The translations under genes were made by a program, and so were the position numbers. This document shows positions 21,811 to 33,914 of a stretch of DNA of 64,000 nucleotides, piece after piece. Below the pieces are notes generated by a model that saw only the letters and a program-made list of their open reading frames with translations, did not search any database and had not been told where the DNA came from. The stretch is from Coniferiporia sulphurascens (Eukaryota; Basidiomycota; Agaricomycetes; Hymenochaetales; Hymenochaetaceae), in NCBI GenBank assembly GCA_002794785.1, contig NBBA01000022.1, positions 248,001-312,000 of the forward strand, read 5' to 3'. Each line of letters opens with the position of its first letter. Positions within the stretch are counted from its first letter, which is position 1.

Positions 21811-23445
21811 TTAATCAATTTTGTCCTCATTCGCAAGCTCCGCCGCTAAACGTGCAAGCATACCTTCCGCCCGTGGATTCCGAGGAAAACTTTTACCATC
21901 GCCATATCTGCAGTGGTCGTGGGTTAGAATCGAATTCGACAACTAGGAAGTTTACAGAAATATGATTGAATACATACCCTCCACCTCCACACAAAATCCG
22001 ATATGCCCAACCCTTCCAACCCCGAGGTCCAACCCCGACAACTTGCCGCCAGTTTTCGTACCAACCGACATCATATGGACGAATGTGTCCATGAGCGTAC
22101 CGGATGTGGCGCCGCTGTGATGAGGATAACTGATGCTCCCGCGTAACGGGGGTATTATTCAGTTGCTCTCGTGTACGGGGCGAATCTGATGATGATGATG
22201 AAAGGGTGCCTACGTCTGATGACGGAGGACTCGTTTGATCTCTCGCTGCGTTGGGAACGTTCGAGCTAGAGACTGTTGGTAAATAGCGGAGTAGTAGGAA
22301 TGGAGATATGTTTTCTATAGTGGTTTGGTTTGTTCTGTTTAAATCGATATGAGCGGCGGTATGCAGAAATATATAAAGTAACGTTTACTAACGAAACAAG
22401 GTAGACATGCCAGAGCAGAAATGAGCCTACGACTAGGAAGAAAATTGCACCGTATAATGAAAGGAAAAGTGCGTGTAGAGCGGTCCTTTCATTCTGCACA
22501 ATAAATTTTTTCCAGCACGAATGCTTATTAGAATGGTCGGACGCTACTTACGACTAAGAACGGGTTTACGAATGCCACGTAAACAATCTTGCTGGATAAT
22601 ACGCATAAGTACGCTGAGAGCAGCGTGATACATAGCAGGAAATGAAGGAATGCAGTATAAGTCCAATGACCCTATGAAGAGCTTGTATTAATAAGACAGC
22701 CTTCACAAGACGGTACGGAAGGACACACCAGACATTTATGTGCTAGCCAAGGGCAGTGGTGATCTACGAGAGGTCAGAGCAGAAAAAGAGAAGCGACACA
22801 GCAGACCCACCCATCTTAAGCACACACCTCCCACACGCGGAACAATGGTGTGTCCTCTCGGGTTTGGGAGCCCAACATTTCCTACACCATTTGTGCGGCG
22901 CATTGAAGTCGTCGTCATCAGAGACATCGTTAGCTTTCGCCCTAGGAGCCATAAGAAGAGCACCCATTAAATCGGTTTCCTCCGTTTCATCATCGTCTTC
23001 CGGCGCGGAGGTTTGGATATCCTCGCCAACGCGAACTGCACCCGGATCCCGAACAACACACACAAGGAGCGAGCAGCATGCTAGGAAAATAAGGGAACAG
23101 ATAGCAAAGAGATGAGCCGAGAAAAGGACCGGCGAGTTGTGGATCTGGAGGTAGTAGGAGACGAGCATTATAAGGACAGAATACTGAGGGGCGAACATAA
23201 GGACCAGCATTACTACGGCAACGGCGTCGAATACCAGGCATTAGCAGCGGACTCCTTTGGCCAATTAACGGACATAACCTACAGCACAAAGGAGTATAGT
23301 TCCACCATCGCTTCCTTTTTCTCGTCCGCCCTTCATCAACATCTAGGACAGAATCATCGTCTTCGCTTGCGGACGCGATTTCCGGCCCGGGAACACGCTC
23401 GTAAGGAGCACGACTTAGCGCCCCAAAGGACAGCAGAGGAGGCAT
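21811..23445 (-). CDS. DHHC-type protein S-palmitoyltransferase
   Basis: An integral membrane enzyme that attaches palmitate to protein cysteines. It starts MPPLLSFGALSRAPYERVPG at ATG 23443-23445 and splices over a ~70-base intron into two membrane helices (LMLVLMFAPQYSVLIMLVSYY and LFAICSLIFLACCSLLVCVV). The cysteine-rich domain follows as HKWCRKCWAPKPERTHHCSAC, GRCVLKM, DHHCPWLAHKCL and GHWTYTAFLHF, with the catalytic DHHC encoded by a ~35-base exon near 22763-22729. Further helices are ITLLSAYLCVLS and FLSLYGAIFFLVVGSFLLW. The cytosolic tail has a Ser-rich stretch, RPYDVGWYENWRQVVG and GPRGWKGWAYRILCGGG, a TTxE/PaCCT-like C-terminal region found in Pfa3/Pfa4-type enzymes, and ends at TAA 21811. 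Which yeast Pfa it matches was not settled. Confidence 0.9.
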
Positions 23446-23716
23446 CGCGAGTTAGGGGTCGTGCGGAGAGTGCAAAGGTTCACATGAAGACACGAAACAG
23501 CGCAGGAGGCAGGGCATTGAATCGTAACTACTAACGGCAACCTGCTAGCGTCAGCGCGATGAACGCAGCGACCGCCTCGGCTGCCGCGTGCGCGCCTCTG
23601 CCCGTGGGGTCAGCTGGTCCCATAGTCCCGTCTTCTTCCATGGCCGTGCACGTAAATACGCATAATATATATATCTACTTTCTGCTTCCACCGACACCTC
23701 ACGAACGGCTGCAGCC

Positions 23717-26155
23717 ATGTTTCGTCGCTCGACTGCGGTCCCTCGAGAAGTGTGGTCGAGACAACACGCCGCAACGGCCGTCTCGTTCACTGGCAAGAGG
23801 ATTGTCAAGCAACACGCGACCTCCTCAACGAATACTAGTACTGGCTCAAAGAACTCGGCAACGAGACCACCCTGGTCGGGCCATGCTCTGGCCTTTCTGC
23901 TGGGCTCGTTCGGGACACTTGGCCTCTCTTACTATTTCTTAAGACCATCGTCGGACGCATATTCGTCGCGCGGTGGTACCAGGAGCTTGAAAGTTAAATA
24001 CGGGACTGCAGATGACTTCCAAACTGCCGTTCGCATACTATGCTTGACATTCCCAGAGGAAGGAAGAGTCACGACCGAGCCCGAAGACCTCTACGACCAT
24101 GGATTCTCCATAAACGACTACCACCCTGGTGCGTGTGTCAGTGGTCTCTCCGACCCGGTTTCTTCCTAAGCAATCCTTGCATTACCAAGGTGCCTTGCAC
24201 AGTGTAATTGTATACCCGGAATGTACAGAAGATGTTGTCAAGATAGTCAAGATCGCAACGAAGTATAGGATGCCGATAATCCCGTATTCGGGAGGTACAA
24301 GTCTGGAGGGGCATACACGGGGTGTAAGCAACATACTACGTGTGTAGGCTCCGTTTAATATGTCCTCGCAGCATGCATATGGAGGCATCTGTGTAGACAT
24401 GTCCCGCATGGACAAGATATCGGTGATCAACGGTGCATATACGTTCTTGAGCTCGGGGGATATTTACCATTGACCAACTTGCTTGCAGAGGCGGACGCCG
24501 ACCTCGTATGCCAAGCGGGTGCGCGTTGGGTGGATATAAATGAAACTTTAAAGGCCAAAGGTGCGTCCGAACACCTATTCAAGTGCAAGTACTTCATTTT
24601 TGGTTAACCTCCCTGACAGGCATTCCTTTATTCTTTCCTGTAAGGATTTCTCTCGATAAGATACAGATACGTAAGAGATTATGGGCCCTAATATTGTCGA
24701 ACACGCATTTAAACAGCTTGACCCCGCCCCTGGAGCAACAATTGGCGGCATGATCAGCACAGGCTGTTCGGGCAGTGAGAAACAATTACATACAACTCAG
24801 TGAAATACACAAGATCTTACTGAAACTGCAGCCAACGCTGTCCGTTATGGAACGGCGAAGGGCGAATGGTTCCTCAATCTCGTTCGTATTTTATGTCTTT
24901 AGCACAATGGTCACAATCTAACCTCCAATAGACTGTTGTTCTCCCTTCAGGTGAGGTCATCAAGACTAGGAGGCGAGCCCGCAAGTCATCAGCGGGATTC
25001 GACACGTCCAAGATTTTCATCGGTGCAGAAGGAACGCTCGGAATCGTGACAGAAGGTACTTAATCTTCGCCGATTATATGCCACTATCTAAGATCTCCTG
25101 TGAACTTCAGCGACATTGCGATTGGCACCTCTACTTCCCACGTCCGTTGCTGTTGTTCATTTCCCCGATGTCCGCCATGCGACCGAGGCAGTACGGGACG
25201 TGATGATACAAGGTGTCGGCATCCGTGAGTTTCCACACTTTAATATACCCTCACGAACATATTTTGAGGACATCAACAACTCACAAAGAATGCGTTGAGC
25301 TCTGCGACGACGCATTCATGCACTCCACGAACCTTTTCGGGATGTCGCGGCGTAAATGGCCCGAGAAAGACAGCCTGTTCTTGAAATTCCAGGGCCACTC
25401 GGCTGAGGCGCTCCGAGAGACCGCGCGCGTCGTCAAGAAGGTTGTTGAGCGGCACGGCGGCACGGGCTTCACGCTCGCGCGAAACGACAGTGAGGCAGCG
25501 GAGCTCTGGATGGACCGCAAGAATGCGCATTATTCGGGACTCGCATTGCTCGAGGGCAGCCGCAGCTGGGCGACAGATGTTTGGTATGTAGCTTTTCTAC
25601 ATAGCGGTTTCCACTGGCTGGTGGGTGAGACGAGCTGATGTCGACCTCTGAAAAAAGTGTACCCGTATCGAGGCTCCCTGACTTAGTGTACGAAACGAAG
25701 AAGGATATCAAAGAGTCTGGCCTCATCTCGACAATAGTCGGGCACGCCGGTGATGGGAACTTCCACGCCCAGCTCATATTCAAAGACGACTCGGCATTGG
25801 AGAAAATCCACGATGTGGTCCACCGGATGGTCAAACGAGCGATAGCGCTCGATGGAACCTGTGCGTGTTCCCCTTAACTTTCAGCACGTTGCCTCTGAGC
25901 GAAGGCGGACTTTTTAGGCACGGGCGAGCACGGCGTCGGCCTAGGGAAGAAACAGTACCTGTATGAAGAACTTGGTGAGGGCACAGTGGAGCTTATGAAG
26001 ACGATTAAGCACACGCTCGACCCCCTTGGGCTGTTTAACCCAGGGAAGGTAGCTATATTCTCTTTTAATGGATGTTACAGAAAAAAAGATGACGCTTTGT
26101 ATCACAGTTATACCCGGACAAACCCGCCGCAGATAACTCGGAATCACATGCATGA
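23717..26155 (+). CDS. DLD1: Mitochondrial D-lactate dehydrogenase (cytochrome), FAD-linked
   Basis: Oxidises D-lactate to pyruvate and passes electrons to cytochrome c in the intermembrane space. Residues 1-55 form a basic, Ser/Thr-rich mitochondrial presequence, followed by a hydrophobic inner-membrane anchor ([19 protein letters not shown]). The FAD_binding_4 domain is complete: [69 protein letters not shown] and [18 protein letters not shown]. The C-terminal FAD-oxidase domain reads [27 protein letters not shown] and [14 protein letters not shown], then [19 protein letters not shown] and a last exon [15 protein letters not shown] ending TGA 26153-26155. About ten exons with GT-AG introns. 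It converges on eIF3e with ~310 bases between stops. Confidence 0.93.
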
Positions 26156-26465
26156 TATGATTTTTGTCAAATCACAACTATGAATGTACCCCCAACTCAG
26201 GATGTAGGGACGATATGGCTGGACGCGAGGATTTTGTAGAGATATGTATGAACCACTAGCCTACACATTATAGGACATTTGTCACACACACAACAAAGAT
26301 GCTCACAGATCTAAGCAAATGAGTATAAAGAAAATAAGTAGCAAACATCAAAAGACAAAAACCTGGTACAACGGCGGGATACAAGCGAGCGCCGGAAGTC
26401 GAAAATCCAACAACCGTGGGCATTTTTTTTAATACGGCACGTAGCTACCCCTCCAAAGGCAAGAA
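26156..26465. other. Convergent 3' intergenic region
   Basis: Shared 3' flank of the D-lactate dehydrogenase and eIF3e genes; no gene seen. Confidence 0.45.
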
Positions 26466-28067
26466 TTACCGGGCGCCCTCGACCACGGCGGGCTGCGCCT
26501 CAGGTTGCTGAGATTGCTTTTCCAAAGCAGCTCCAATGGCCTGCGTGCGGAAAGCGAGCCCGCGCGTCTTCTCGATAACAGATTGATACACGGGTAATGG
26601 GGGTCGGTTAATCTCGATGACATTCTGAACAAAAGCGATTTGAGAGAACCGTCAAAGAAGAAGGAAAAACTTGACAAGACTAACCTTCTCAAGATCGATT
26701 TTAGCATCCGCCCCCATGCGTGTCTCTCGAATGAGATTTACAATCCACTTTTCGCCTTCGTCTCTCGACAGATTCAGACGCTCCGATAAGTCACTGATAT
26801 GGGATAAATGAAAAGTCTTGTACTCTTACAAGGAAGATACTCACGCGATGTCAATCTTCTGGTGAATTCGGCAGTAGGCTTCGCTGATAAGATAGCGCGC
26901 ATTGTCCAGAAAATCGTCCTTGAATTCGCCGAGGAAGAAGTCGTTCTCAACAACCTGCACAGCTGTGGTCAACTCGCGCTGCGCAGCCTCGAAATCAAAC
27001 TCCACGTATAGCTCCTTCAGGAAGTTCGTAATCGGGTCGCTGTACTGATATTCCTCCGTCTGGATAACGCGCACAATCTCCTTCAGCGAGTGGCGTACGC
27101 GTGTTGATGTCGTCCCGCCACCAGACGAGGCTTTGCGCGAAAGCACAGCCGCAGTCGAAAGGTACCGAAGTACCCATGGGCATGAGGTTTGTATGGTGTT
27201 AAGGTATGTAGGAGAGAGGAAAGTTTCGAGGAGGAGTGTGCGTCCCTGATCGTGGTTGAAGTAGACGAAAAGCGACCAGTGGAGAAGCCAAGTTCTTGCT
27301 TGGAGTTGCGACAACGCCGCTTCTTCCGCTGGTGTAGTGAGCGACGAGCTCGGCAGTCGCGAGTCAATGATGTCGCGAAGTACGTTAAGCTCTTCCAAAG
27401 CCACATCCCACTTTCCGGTGAGGATGTCAGAGGCGAGTTTTCCCCAGTTTGCGGACAAGCCCAGTTCACTGTCGGTTGAAAGAACACGGAAATGGTAGAG
27501 ATAATCGGCGGCGCCGCTGTAGTTGCCGTAAGAATATTGGAATTGGCCGAAGTGATACAGTGCAGCGATTTGTTCGAGATTGAGCTGGAAAGAAAGCCAT
27601 GAATCAGCGTCCCGTAAATTGAACGGTGAACGGACAAATATGCACATTATAGTGATCCTTCAGATACTGCAGATTCTGCATCTTGTCTTGACGCAGTGCC
27701 TGAGCAACATCCGGGTTCTCAATCACGTCGAGTACGGCCTGCGCTTCCTGCTGCAATCGTTCGTTCGTTGAGACCGCATTTTCACGCTTGCTCGCAAATT
27801 CTTATTAGGGTCATCGGTCAACCGTCCGGCAAATTCACAGCGACAAATAAGTGGCTCACCTTGCGGTACATCTTCCCCAGGATGTAGCTGTTCGAATAAG
27901 CTGACCGAATAATCGACCATGTTTGTGCCCCTTGCGAGCTCATACTGTGCTGCTTGGACTTGGCCGACAGGGAAGAATGCTGTCTCGGTGAGATGGGCGA
28001 GTAGAGGGAAGGCAAGGTGACGATCTAGGTAAGGAATTATCGTCTTTGTAAGATCGTATTCGGCCAT
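26466..28067 (-). CDS. eIF3e: Translation initiation factor eIF3 subunit E (INT6)
   Basis: A core PCI-domain subunit of eIF3, which assembles the 43S preinitiation complex. The N-terminus is diagnostic: [20 protein letters not shown] and [20 protein letters not shown] (ATG 28065-28067). Later exons give [40 protein letters not shown], the family block [20 protein letters not shown] and [17 protein letters not shown], then the PCI region [39 protein letters not shown] and [20 protein letters not shown]. The tail ends [13 protein letters not shown] at TAA 26466-26468. Length and order agree with eIF3e; no disruption was seen. Confidence 0.93.
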
Positions 28068-29720
28068 GTTGGCAATATCAAGCTCGTCGTATGCGGTAGT
28101 CTTGTCGTCGTCGATGGCGGCGGCGTCAAGTTTTGGAAAAATAGAGTTTTAATGGTGCGTGAGACGTTTTCTCCTAAAGTGTCGTTATTACAAAAACTAG
28201 CTAACCTTGGGTTCTTTGTCACCGTCCTTGGTTGAGATTCTTCCGCTAATCAAGTTCTGCACAACTCGATTCCGGACACTTTCTTGCACAAACTACAGAT
28301 GACATACGGCCAGGAGGTGTAAGCTATTTCGAAGGAAAAGTGACAAACACTCTACGGAGATTAGTACGACTTTCGCGACCTCGTAACCTCGAAATGCCCT
28401 TTTCTTTCTGACTTTGCTAGAAACCTGGGAGAGCAGCAGAAGTAAAAGATTAAGCTACTTGTATGATTGTCGTTGCGTTCAGATGGTTCACCTTGGCCAG
28501 CGGAACTAACGGGACTCGGAGCATGCCCTTACAGTCTACCTTGTTGCTTTGTATACTCATCCAGCAAATTAGGCCGAATTACGGACGGACGGATTTTCAC
28601 TTGCACCGTATTACTGTCATTTGAATAGTCCCTCGTCTAGGTCGTGGTCAAACGATCCGACAATTTCAATATTGGATGCGGGGTATTTACAGATTGTTTT
28701 AGCTACCCACCAGCCGGTCTATACGTTCAGGTATCTCTCGTGGGATATGTTGTGACCTCACACCCGTCTGTACCCTTGATGAGAGTCGCCGCAATATCAA
28801 AGATGCGGCTGCGCCTGGTCTCTTAACAATAGTGATTTCGGCGGCGTGATTGCTGTACGGTACCAATCTGAGGCGTTCATTCCCCAACTAGATTCTTCCG
28901 GTTTGACGGCGGCATTTGTAACCTCGCCATAGAGTCGCTCTATCTGTGTTCACTGATGTATCAATCGTGTTTGAACTAGTGGCGTTTGTTAGTCTTGTCC
29001 AGTGACCAGCGGCCGTGTTTTCCAAGCAGTGAAAGCTGAGACGGTGCGCCTTACACTCATGCTGGCCTTCCGACACCGTCGTCGAAGTTCCGACCGCGGC
29101 TTCAACCCCTGTTTCTTATTAGCCGACTCCATTTTCACGGTCCTGATCTGCACGGCAGCGCCAACGTCAGTGCCTCCGGCTGCACACACGGCTCTGCGAT
29201 AATCCAGTTTGGAATGTCAGCTGTTCGTCGGCCAGGCTGGCCTCAGTACGCTCCTTTGACAGTACGATGGAATATGGCCTTCGCAAGTTCTCCGTGGCGG
29301 TCAAAATATTGACGTGTCTACACGATATGTAGAAATGGGCGACACGGTAGATGCTCTACGGACAAGACTGACCGCCGCGAGAAAGCCTTTTCCAGTTACT
29401 GCAGCTCCCGCAGCTTTCCCGACGGCTTTTTGCGCTGGTAGTGCGATATCGATGGTGTGCCATGTGCAATTGCTTCGCCTGCGTTCCAAAAAGTACTACA
29501 CGAGGCAGCTAGCGCACCCTCGGACTCGCAGCTTTGCATTCGTGGCGCTGCATCACGTCGGGGAGGACAGTCCCGGCTCGCACCGCTATCTAGGGCTTTC
29601 GTCCGCGCTCAGCTGATTCGGTACCAGTCAGCGAAATTACCGTCCGTGACAAACACCATATTCGGCGTCCACTCGCCGAGCCGTGTTCCATCGGATCGAC
29701 AGACCATATGCGCTGCTCCG
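28068..29720. other. Gene-poor 1.65 kb region
   Basis: Several short open frames occur on both strands (for example 28888-29189 minus and 29301-29489 minus) but none shows a known motif or coherent splicing. The 5' end holds the eIF3e promoter and the 3' end the promoter of the secreted protein gene. Confidence 0.4.
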
Positions 29721-29732
29721 CCAATATATAAG
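29721..29732 (+). promoter_or_regulatory. CCAAT/TATA-like promoter core
   Basis: CCAATATATAAG lies about 110 bases upstream of the ATG at 29840. It is followed by a strongly CT-rich stretch (about 29750-29822), a common arrangement in highly expressed fungal genes. Confidence 0.5.
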
Positions 29733-29839
29733 ACCCATCTTCCGTTCCTCTCTCTAGTGCATTCAAGTCAACACTTCCGCTCCTCTCCCCTTCCTCCCCC
29801 TCTACCCTCATCCACCATCTTACGATACTCACGATCGTC

Positions 29840-30388
29840 ATGCTTTCCGCGTCGCGCATCCTCATTACGTTCTTCGCCGTCCTGGCTTCCCTCTTCTCCC
29901 TCGCGAGCGCTCTGCCCGTCGACCTTCAGCGCCGTGACGTCTGGGATCCGGAAGTGCTCTACCCCCACGAGAATACCGTCTGGAAAGTTGGATACACGCA
30001 CAGCGTTGTTTGGGACCTCAGCCAACAGCCCAAGCAGATCACGAACCCCATCGGCATGATCCTACTCCGTAAGGACGGTGAACTGGTTCCCTCGGGACCT
30101 GGAAGCCAGGGTATGTACATCCTCGCCAAGTCATCTGCCTATATGAGTGGCACTGACCGTCCGAAAATGTAGCGGAACCGCTTGCGTCAGGCTTCAACCT
30201 TACCTCCGGACGCACGGATATTACGGTTCCAGACGTTGCAGCCGGCTGTGGCTACCAGCTCGTCCGTAAGTATACCATGCCACACAATAAGTGTATAGTT
30301 GATTCTGATGATATCCTCAATTCGTTCAGTCTTTGGAGACTCTGGAAACTTCAGCCCAGAGTTCATCATCGCATCTGAGGGCGATTGA
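29840..30388 (+). CDS. Small secreted Kre9/Knh1 N-terminal domain-like protein
   Basis: A predicted secreted protein of about 130 residues. The signal peptide is clear (ILITFFAVLASLFSLASALP), followed by a dibasic site RR. The mature part has the Kre9/Knh1-type beta-sandwich pattern: NTVWKVGYTHSVVWDLSQQP, NPIGMILLRKDGELV, NLTSGRTDITVPDVAAGCGY and QLVLFGDSGNFSPEFII. Three exons: 29840-30110, 30173-30265 and 30330-30388, with phases that join cleanly. It lacks the Ser/Thr-rich GPI-anchoring tail present in many relatives, so it is probably soluble or loosely wall-bound. The link to beta-glucan assembly is by family resemblance only. Confidence 0.8.
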
Positions 30389-30865
30389 GCGGATCCCCTC
30401 TATCAATCCGAACGCATACAACGACGACGCCAATGACTCACGAGCATTTATGTGACGATATTGACCCTCACGCAAACAAATTCATATTGTACGGACTTTA
30501 ATAGGACTCTTTTAGTTTTCTTTCCACTTTATCACCGCTTCGCATTGGTGATACGATGAAATGACTTTTCTGTGCATTTGTACCATTTGCGCTTGTACTT
30601 TTTTGAACGGACAATTTGGGCAGACTTCGGACCTTGGACTTGTGTTTTCGATTAGTATTGGTAGTTTTCCTGTACGTAGGATTAGCAGTGTTTCGCTTTC
30701 GTTCAATGGCTGAATACATTTGAACAATATTGGCTCAGACTCTTGAATGCTCTATGTAGCTTACAAGATGCTTGTGACCTACGTGTCACCTTTGGCGACA
30801 CGTTTACGCGCACCCTCACCGGATGCGTCAGTACTCTGCGTCCTGCTCATCCTTGTCTCTCAGCC
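30389..30865. other. Intergenic
   Basis: 3' flank of the secreted protein gene and upstream region of MPDU1; no further gene recognised. Confidence 0.4.
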
Positions 30866-31898
30866 ATGACTGCCATAACCCAGAATTTGCCGTGGTTCTT
30901 GCGCGACCCCGCTGTTGCTCTCATCGGAGAGGTAAGTCAAATTCGTGCAATGTCTGGACCAAGGAACTGAGTAAGCTATTGTCATACAGAAATGTTACCG
31001 CTCACTAGTGGAAGAACTCCACGTCGGCGATCTTGAGTGCTTAAAATATGCTTTATCCAAAGGACTTGGACTTGGAATCGTTGCGGGGGGCTCTATAATG
31101 AAAGTGCCGCAGGTCATCATCAGTGAGTCGCTTTCAGCGCGGGGTGGACAACATCGATCACCATTCTGACAACGTCGTCCACCCACAGTTTTGAGGGCGC
31201 GGTCAGCACGCGGTCTCTCCTTTACTGCATACATCCTCGAGACGCTTTCATACGCAATCACACTCGCCTATTCATATAGGAACGAGTTCCCATTCTCGAC
31301 ATACGGCGAAAACTTCTTCCTCACCCTCCAGAACGCGCTCATCACCGTGCTCATCGCATACTACCCGCTCTCGACGCTCCGCCGCGCCCGACCAAACGCC
31401 GTGCCCGCATTAGTCACGCTCTTCGCCATAGCTGCTGGGTCGTACGGTCTGTACACCATCCCCACGCCGACGCTTTCCCTCCTGCAGCTCGCGACGCTCC
31501 CGCTCAGCGTCTTCTCGAAGCTCCCTCAGATCACGACGAACTACCGTGCACGCTCCACAGGCCAGCTCTCCGCGTTCGCCGTCGTCTCGCAGATCGCAGG
31601 CTGCCTCGCGCGCTTGTTCACAACCGCAACCGAGGTCGGCGACTCGCTGCTCTTCATCGGCTTCGCGCTCGCACTCTCCCTCAACTGCGTCCTCGGCGCG
31701 CAGATGTGGATGTACTGGGGCCAGGACTCGGAGGTCAAGGGCACAACGGATATTGGAAGAGTCTCGGCGGCGGAGAAGGAGAAAGTCTGGGCTAAGCCGA
31801 GTCAAGTGGATATCGTCGTGCCCCCCTCGTCGCCGACGCCGCTTCGAAGCTTCTCGCCGGCACCTGGTGGACGCCGCTGGTCCCGGAAGGTTGACTAG
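30866..31898 (+). CDS. MPDU1: Mannose-P-dolichol utilization defect 1 protein (PQ-loop)
   Basis: An ER membrane protein required for use of dolichol-phosphate mannose and glucose in N-glycan and GPI assembly. Three exons: 30866-30931, 30990-31122 and 31189-31898. The first PQ-loop repeat reads GLGIVAGGSIMKVPQVIIIL with RARSARGLSFTAYILE; the second reads LPLSVFSKLPQITTNYRARS with TGQLSAFAVVSQIAGCLARL. Seven hydrophobic segments fit the family. The C-terminal tail after QMWMYWGQDSE is cytosolic and Ser/Pro-rich. The start ATG 30866 follows a CT-rich leader and gives the expected N-terminus with LPWFLRDPAVALIG. Ends TAG 31896-31898. Confidence 0.9.
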
Positions 31899-32306
31899 TG
31901 CGCTTAGTCTTGCAATATGCTGCTCTTTTCTTCCCTTTGTCTTATGAACACTTAATTTAATTGGTTTTGTTGTTTTTTCGGTACTTGGTCCGTCGATTTA
32001 GATGTCGAGCAGCAGGCTACACTCTTAATTTCCACAAGCGACTCGAATCAGGCGGGCGCTATAGCGCGTGTAAGCCACCAGTGAAAAGGTTAACACTATT
32101 GGATGTCATGTCAACGCCGTCTAGAAGATTACTCTATGGTTCTTGCGAACGGGAACATTATAATAACGGACAACAAAGAGCCATACATACAACCCTCCTT
32201 CCCGATAGTCCGAGTTCACGAATATTCGATACACGAGAAATACCCAACGAAACGTAATAAATATCCAAATAAGAGAAACCTCATGCATACGGGGGCATAT
32301 CTATGT
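31899..32306. other. Convergent 3' intergenic region
   Basis: Between the MPDU1 stop and the stop of the leftward gene at 32307. Open frames here lack support. Confidence 0.4.
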
Positions 32307-33596
32307 TTAACCTCGAGTGTTCGCGTGTCGCGCGAGCTCCGCAAGGAGGCGTGCGCGCTCGTTCAGGAGGGCGAGGGTGTGTTGAGACGGGGACGTATGT
32401 CGTGTTATAATGCCGGGAGAGTTGTGCGCCCTCGGACTGCGAGATGGTGGCGTATGAATGGACGCACCCTTCAGATAAAAAGAATATAGTGTATCCGAAT
32501 TAGCAAGAAGAAAAAGGAGAGGTGATGTATTATATCCCGACTTACAGAGAGGCGCGGCTTGGGGCGGCTTGCGCTGTGTGTATGAGTAGTATGAAATCGT
32601 GAATGGATGTCCCGGATGACCGACTCGTCCCTCGACGACTCGAACGACTTGAGTTCCTCGTCTAGGCTCATTCTTTCTAAGTAGCCTGTAGTCCGTATAC
32701 GCGGTGTGACAGCCGGGTGAGACGAAGCATCTGTCGTGCAGTGGCAGAACGATCCGTCTTCATGGGTCCAGGTCTCATCCCCGTACTCGTCTACTGCCTC
32801 CTCCTCTCCCTCTTCTTGCTCGAGACTAAGCGTCTCGTACCTCCTGCGCCGTCTCGGCAGTGGAAAGTCGTCCAGTTCGCGATGACGCGAGGATCCAGGC
32901 AGCGTATCGTAGCTATCGGAGAAGCTTGTAGTGTGGTGATACGACGGAGGGGCATTGAGGAACGAAGACCCAGCCTCGGACGCACCGCGGTTGCTCGCCG
33001 TCGTCTGCGATTCGCCGAGGCTCCGCGTCGTGTGCATCAACAAGGACGAGCCGCGACTCGTCGACGCCGTAGAGTGCATCGACGGCGACAGAGGGACATC
33101 GTCATCGGCTCTAGATTCCCTCATCGCAAGGTTCACAGTCGGCGCGAGGTTACCGACGGACATCCCGTCCTGGGACACGTAGTTCATCCTCTTCGCAAGC
33201 CAGCAGAGCACCCGCGCAACAAGCACGACCTCGCCGCGCCGGCCCTCCGCAAGGCGGCGCGGGTCGATCTCGCCGAGGCCGATCTCGACGCCGAGCACGT
33301 CGTCCTCCAGGACGCCGATGAATATCTTCATGGCCGCCACGCGCGCGGGGTGCGTCGCGGAGCGGCGGGTCTCTGCGGAGATGGGCAGGCGCGTCTTGAG
33401 CATCGACTCGAAGATGGCGAGGATGAGCGAGGGAGTGAGGTCGAGCGGGCTTTCGAGGATGAGCGGGATCTCCAGACTCGTGAGGAGAGAGTTGAGCGTT
33501 AGGACGATTGTGTCTGTGGTGTTTAGTGTACGTTTAACGAGAACGTTTTAGGAGGTCTGGCAAGATATACTGACCATCGTCTAGTTGTTCGGCCAT
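32307..33596 (-). CDS. Putative CH-like (CEP95/DUF5745-type) N-terminal domain protein
   Basis: Three exons: 33596-33575 (MAEQLDD), 33513-32546 and 32468-32307. The N-terminal ~110 residues are a conserved-looking helical domain (TIVLTLNSLLTSLEIPLIL, LTPSLILAIFESMLKTRLP, RVAAMKIFIGVLEDDVLG, GEVVLVARVLCWLAKRM) that resembles the calponin-homology-like domain annotated as DUF5745 or CEP95 N-terminus; this match is from memory and tentative. The remainder is disordered and acidic with Ser-rich stretches. The last exon ends in a short amphipathic helix, LALLNERARLLAELARHAN. Without the final splice at the GTAAGT near 32545 the frame would run into a spurious hydrophobic tail, so the splice is preferred. 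Confidence 0.6.
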
Positions 33597-33914
33597 TGTC
33601 TGGGAAATGTACGGTGTCGGTATGTTGACCACGCTGGGGGCACACAACGCATTGTTTCAATGCTACTCGCAAGCGCTCGAAGGCCGACTCGCGGCAAATC
33701 GCAGGTCCGCGTTTTGGGTTGTTGGTTCTCCTACCATAACCGTCAGATCCGTTGGGAAACCATATATATGGGCCAATAAAAGTGATTCATTAATATCGTA
33801 TTAATTGACACAAAATTTCCAAAACAAATTTCCTAGTGTACTAGTTCAATCCCAATCGTTTATCCTCGTGCTTTATCCTATCGTGACTATAGCCTCAAAA
33901 AAATACACCCCGTT
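33597..33914. other. Intergenic
   Basis: About 320 bases between the start of the preceding gene and the stop of URC1; no gene seen. Confidence 0.4.

Noticed and set aside
29002..29616. Overlapping frames on both strands between eIF3e and the secreted protein gene
   Set aside because: No motif, no consistent splice structure and no composition difference from the surrounding intergenic sequence.
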